From an uncultured Clostridium sp. (GTDB lineage: Bacteria; Bacillota; Clostridia; Lachnospirales; Lachnospiraceae), in contig CATWBR010000225.1 in assembly GCA_958349075.1 (NCBI GenBank), positions 1 to 7,251 of the forward strand: 7,251 nt of DNA, given 5' to 3'. Both the position numbers and the translations under genes were made by a program. Below the pieces are notes generated by a model. The model was not told the DNA's origin. It ran no database searches and saw only the letters and a program-made list of their open reading frames with translations. Below are positions 5,843 through 7,251 of the stretch, in pieces (position 1 is the first letter of the stretch; every line of letters starts with the position of its first letter).

Positions 5843-6919
5843 TTGGCCGATTGTATAAGCATCATCCCATACACCCACCTCTTTAAAATATTTAGCGGCG
5901 CCCGGATGGATCGGCACTTCTTTCGGCAGGCCGTGAAGCGCATTTTCAGCGGTAATGCATTTTGCGGGAGCATAGTAGCTCTCCAGCGAATCTACATTTT
6001 CACAGATTGTTTTTACAAATGTATAGGCAACTTCTTCGCTCATCGCCGCAGAAGCAAACTGCTCTGCCGGAGCCGCCATATTTACATAATCCGCTTCCAC
6101 GAATGGCAGTGTTCCGCCCGCAATGACGGACTGGAAGAAGTCTTTGCTCTTACTGCAGGCCAGTTCTATTTTTTCCGGATCCTGAGGGAGCGCCCGGCAG
6201 TCAACCGTGGTATAAAGGGATTCCAGATAAGATGCCGGCACTTTCGCACTGCAGAAGCCCCATATCATATCCACAGTTCCGTCCTTCAGTGCGTCTACGG
6301 CCTGGTCGTTGGCCAGATTGAGCATCTTACAGTTACTGTCATCATACCCATAGGCCGACATAAGCGCCGTCGCCATTGATGCAATTCCTGACCCGGAAGG
6401 TCCCAGGACTACGGTCTTGCCCTGCAAATCTTCTAGGGACTGAATACTGCTTTTATCAAGCACAATTGCCACGCTCTCCACATCATACAAATCCATCAGC
6501 GCAAGGATTTTATCATTGGCTCCATCCTCCGCAAACGGTCCCTGTCCTACGAAGGCGTCATACATCTGTGTGGTATGTCCTATGTTAATGTCTCCCGAGG
6601 ACAGAAGGCGGCAATTCTCAATGGAACCGCCCGTTGCCTGTACCGTGACAGTCATGTTTGGTATCTTCTCCTGCAAAACGGAAGCACATGCTGTCCCCAT
6701 CAACTGGATCGTGCCTCCCAGAGTGCCTGTTCCCCATGTCAAATCCGTCTTTTCAAGCGTTGTCTCCCCAGACGCCCCCTGTTCCCCCGCGGATTGTTTT
6801 GAAGATTCCGTATCGGGCTTCGCCGATGAAGTGCTTCCCGATCCTCCACAGCCGCTTAACCCACCGAGCATTGCGGCTAAAATGGTTAACATAAAAATCC
6901 GAGTACCTGTTTTTTTCAT
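5840..6919 (-). CDS. TAXI-family TRAP transporter solute-binding lipoprotein
   Basis: Extracytoplasmic receptor that captures the substrate and delivers it to the fused TRAP permease encoded next. Initiation at 6919 gives 359 residues beginning MKKTG. It has a perfect AAGGAGG 9 nt upstream and a textbook lipoprotein signal: positive N-terminus, hydrophobic core 8-20, lipobox LSGC with Cys24. The open frame runs 13 codons further upstream, but those codons contain the ribosome site and would spoil the signal peptide, so 6919 is preferred. After Cys24 comes a Gly/Ser-rich, low-complexity linker to about residue 55, as in Gram-positive lipoproteins. The receptor domain follows, with TAXI hallmarks at GTGTLGGT (64-70) and ATGGSIENCRLLSSGD (95-110). 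The receptor family implies uptake of an organic acid such as a dicarboxylate, hydroxyacid or amino acid; the ligand is not identifiable from sequence. As first gene of the operon, it is placed for the highest expression. Confidence 0.94.
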   Translation of the reverse strand: MKKTGTRIFMLTILAAMLGGLSGCGGSGSTSSAKPDTESSKQSAGEQGASGETTLEKTDLTWGTGTLGGTIQLMGTACASVLQEKIPNMTVTVQATGGSIENCRLLSSGDINIGHTTQMYDAFVGQGPFAEDGANDKILALMDLYDVESVAIVLDKSSIQSLEDLQGKTVVLGPSGSGIASMATALMSAYGYDDSNCKMLNLANDQAVDALKDGTVDMIWGFCSAKVPASYLESLYTTVDCRALPQDPEKIELACSKSKDFFQSVIAGGTLPFVEADYVNMAAPAEQFASAAMSEEVAYTFVKTICENVDSLESYYAPAKCITAENALHGLPKEVPIHPGAAKYFKEVGVWDDAYTIGQ

Positions 6920-6926
6920 GTAAATT

Positions 6927-6935
6927 CCCCTCCTT
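6927..6935 (-). promoter_or_regulatory. Ribosome binding site that fixes the solute-binding protein start
   Basis: On the - strand the sequence is AAGGAGGGG, with AGGAGG spaced 9 nt from the ATG at 6919-6917. It lies inside the longer open frame that could begin at 6958, and is the main reason for rejecting that upstream start. Confidence 0.85.
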
Positions 6936-6969
6936 ATAGCGTTTGCCTGACTCACCAAAATAAGCCAAA

Positions 6970-7041
6970 ATTATTTATGTGTTTTAATCATATATTACAA
7001 TGTTCTATAAGTACACGATCTATAAATCATTTGAACTATAA
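6970..7041 (-). promoter_or_regulatory. Candidate operon promoter with three upstream TTATAG direct repeats
   Basis: Very AT-rich DNA upstream of the transporter operon. A possible -35 is TTGTAA (- strand, 6995-7000). Candidate -10 elements are AATAAT at 6970-6975, 5 of 6 matches but 19-bp spacing, or TAAATA at 6972-6977 with 17-bp spacing and a poorer match. Immediately upstream of the -35, the - strand carries TTATAG three times in the same orientation, at 7005-7010, 7020-7025 and 7036-7041, spaced 15 and 16 bp start to start. Regularly spaced direct repeats abutting a weak -35 suggest sites for an activator, which would make the operon inducible. The hexamer is AT-rich and short, so chance remains possible. 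Confidence 0.35.
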
Positions 7042-7076
7042 CTTTTTGTCATAAACCTTCATATAGGCGGCAGAAC

Positions 7077-7152
7077 CGGGAAATCACCGGTTTCGGCGCA
7101 GTGCACATCCTGCCCAGGCAGACTCGCGCGCCGGAGCGCGAATTTTTTCCCG
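7077..7152 (+). other. GC-rich block of overlapping inverted repeats ending in a T6 run; possible small structured RNA
   Basis: This GC-rich island contrasts sharply with its AT-rich surroundings and contains no convincing gene. Read on the + strand it can form a 10-bp stem with two G-U pairs (7090-7099 with 7128-7137). It can also form a compact hairpin, TCGCGC (7124-7129) with GCGCGA (7136-7141), followed by A and then TTTTTT at 7143-7148, which looks like an intrinsic terminator. The two share bases and exclude each other. CGGGAAA (7077-7083) and TTTCCCG (7146-7152) can close the whole block. The G-U pairs would be A-C mismatches on the - strand, so + strand transcription fits better. There is no clear + promoter, and no + gene follows inside the window. 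I recognise no known riboswitch or RNA family. Confidence 0.35.
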
Positions 7153-7158
7153 AAAAAC

Positions 7159-7195
7159 AAAAAAAGAACCTCCGGCCGTCATTATCCGGAAGTTC
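7159..7195 (-). terminator. Intrinsic terminator of an upstream leftward gene
   Basis: On the - strand the arms GAACTTCCGG (7186-7195) and CCGGAGGTTC (7166-7175) form a 10-bp stem with one G-U pair and a 10-nt loop, followed by seven T (7159-7165). This is a strong terminator for a gene entering from the right edge. It shows that the transporter operon has its own promoter between here and 6919. Confidence 0.8.
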
Positions 7196-7250
7196 CATCC
7201 ATGTATATGCTTTTCAATCTGTCTTTGACCTGTAGTCTCTCGGCTGCTGA
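7182..7250 (-). CDS. Possible 3' end of a gene truncated by the window edge
   Basis: The terminator at 7159-7195 implies that a leftward gene ends near here. The frame ending in TAA at 7184-7182 gives 22 final residues, SAAERLQVKDRLKSIYMDGT followed by SG, a helical charged tail that looks like a plausible C-terminus. In this case the stop codon would lie inside the terminator stem-loop. A second frame ends with TGA at 7216-7214 after QQPRDYRSKTD, about 20 bp before the hairpin, and is equally possible. Too little is visible to name the protein. Confidence 0.3.
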   Translation of the reverse strand, partial: SAAERLQVKDRLKSIYMDGTSG

Positions 7251-7251
7251 T

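Noticed and set aside
5828..6379. A 183-codon + strand open frame opposite the solute-binding protein gene
   Set aside because: Wholly antisense to a gene with clear TAXI motifs and lipoprotein signal; its translation shows no recognisable family and it lacks a ribosome binding site.
5840..6958. Longer solute-binding protein starting at 6958
   Set aside because: The upstream extension runs through the perfect ribosome binding site of the 6919 start and would place 13 extra residues before a textbook lipoprotein signal peptide.
7066..7100. Partial resemblance of the - strand block to a cobalamin riboswitch core (CCGGTGATTTCC)
   Set aside because: The GCCACTG B12 box and the surrounding conserved junctions are missing and the genes have no link to cobalamin.
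7109..7120. Similarity of TGCCTGGGCA on the - strand to the 3' conserved segment of the ZTP (pfl) riboswitch
   Set aside because: The required upstream GGGUCGUG-type conserved segment is absent and the downstream genes are not purine or one-carbon synthesis genes preceded by a matching structure; the match is short and self-complementary.

Overview
The window looks like a chromosomal segment of a strictly anaerobic, low-to-mid GC Firmicute, most likely a gut Clostridia/Lachnospiraceae-type bacterium. The grounds are a clostridial-style rubrerythrin with the rubredoxin domain at the N-terminus, strong AGGAGG-type ribosome binding sites on nearly every gene, AT-rich intergenic DNA and a TAXI-type TRAP transporter with a fused permease. 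No phage, insertion sequence, CRISPR, tRNA or rRNA is visible.

Layout. Positions 88-633 (+) carry a reverse rubrerythrin. It converges on a five-gene operon transcribed leftwards from about 6970 to 821. In transcription order this is a TAXI-type TRAP solute-binding lipoprotein (5840-6919), a fused TRAP permease (3826-5730), a D-2-hydroxyacid dehydrogenase (2745-3707), a PanB-like ketopantoate hydroxymethyltransferase paralogue (1738-2598) and a divergent FolD-like methylene-tetrahydrofolate dehydrogenase (821-1720). A strong hairpin at 711-760 lies between the two convergent units and can end transcription in both directions. A second terminator-like hairpin (5757-5792) sits between the binding protein and permease genes and probably lowers expression of everything behind it. 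The right edge (7159-7250) holds the terminator, and perhaps the last codons, of another leftward gene. Between that terminator and the operon promoter lies a GC-rich block of inverted repeats (7077-7152) that no gene explains.

How the genes may work together (inference). Importer, D-2-hydroxyacid dehydrogenase, PanB-like enzyme and FolD-like enzyme form a chemically continuous route. A 2-hydroxyacid carrying a beta-hydroxymethyl group (D-pantoate, or a relative such as 2,4-dihydroxybutyrate) would be imported and oxidised to its 2-oxoacid. The PanB-like enzyme would then run as a retro-hydroxymethyltransferase, releasing 2-oxoisovalerate (or another oxoacid) and 5,10-methylene-THF. The FolD-like enzyme would oxidise the one-carbon unit. 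The FolD-like protein has lost the catalytic lysine needed for cyclohydrolase activity and the neighbouring active-site glutamine, which fits a dehydrogenase-only, one-way enzyme dedicated to this pathway. The reverse (biosynthetic) direction cannot be excluded from sequence, but an importer at the head of the operon and the absence of panC/panD favour catabolism. I do not know of a described pathway with this gene set.
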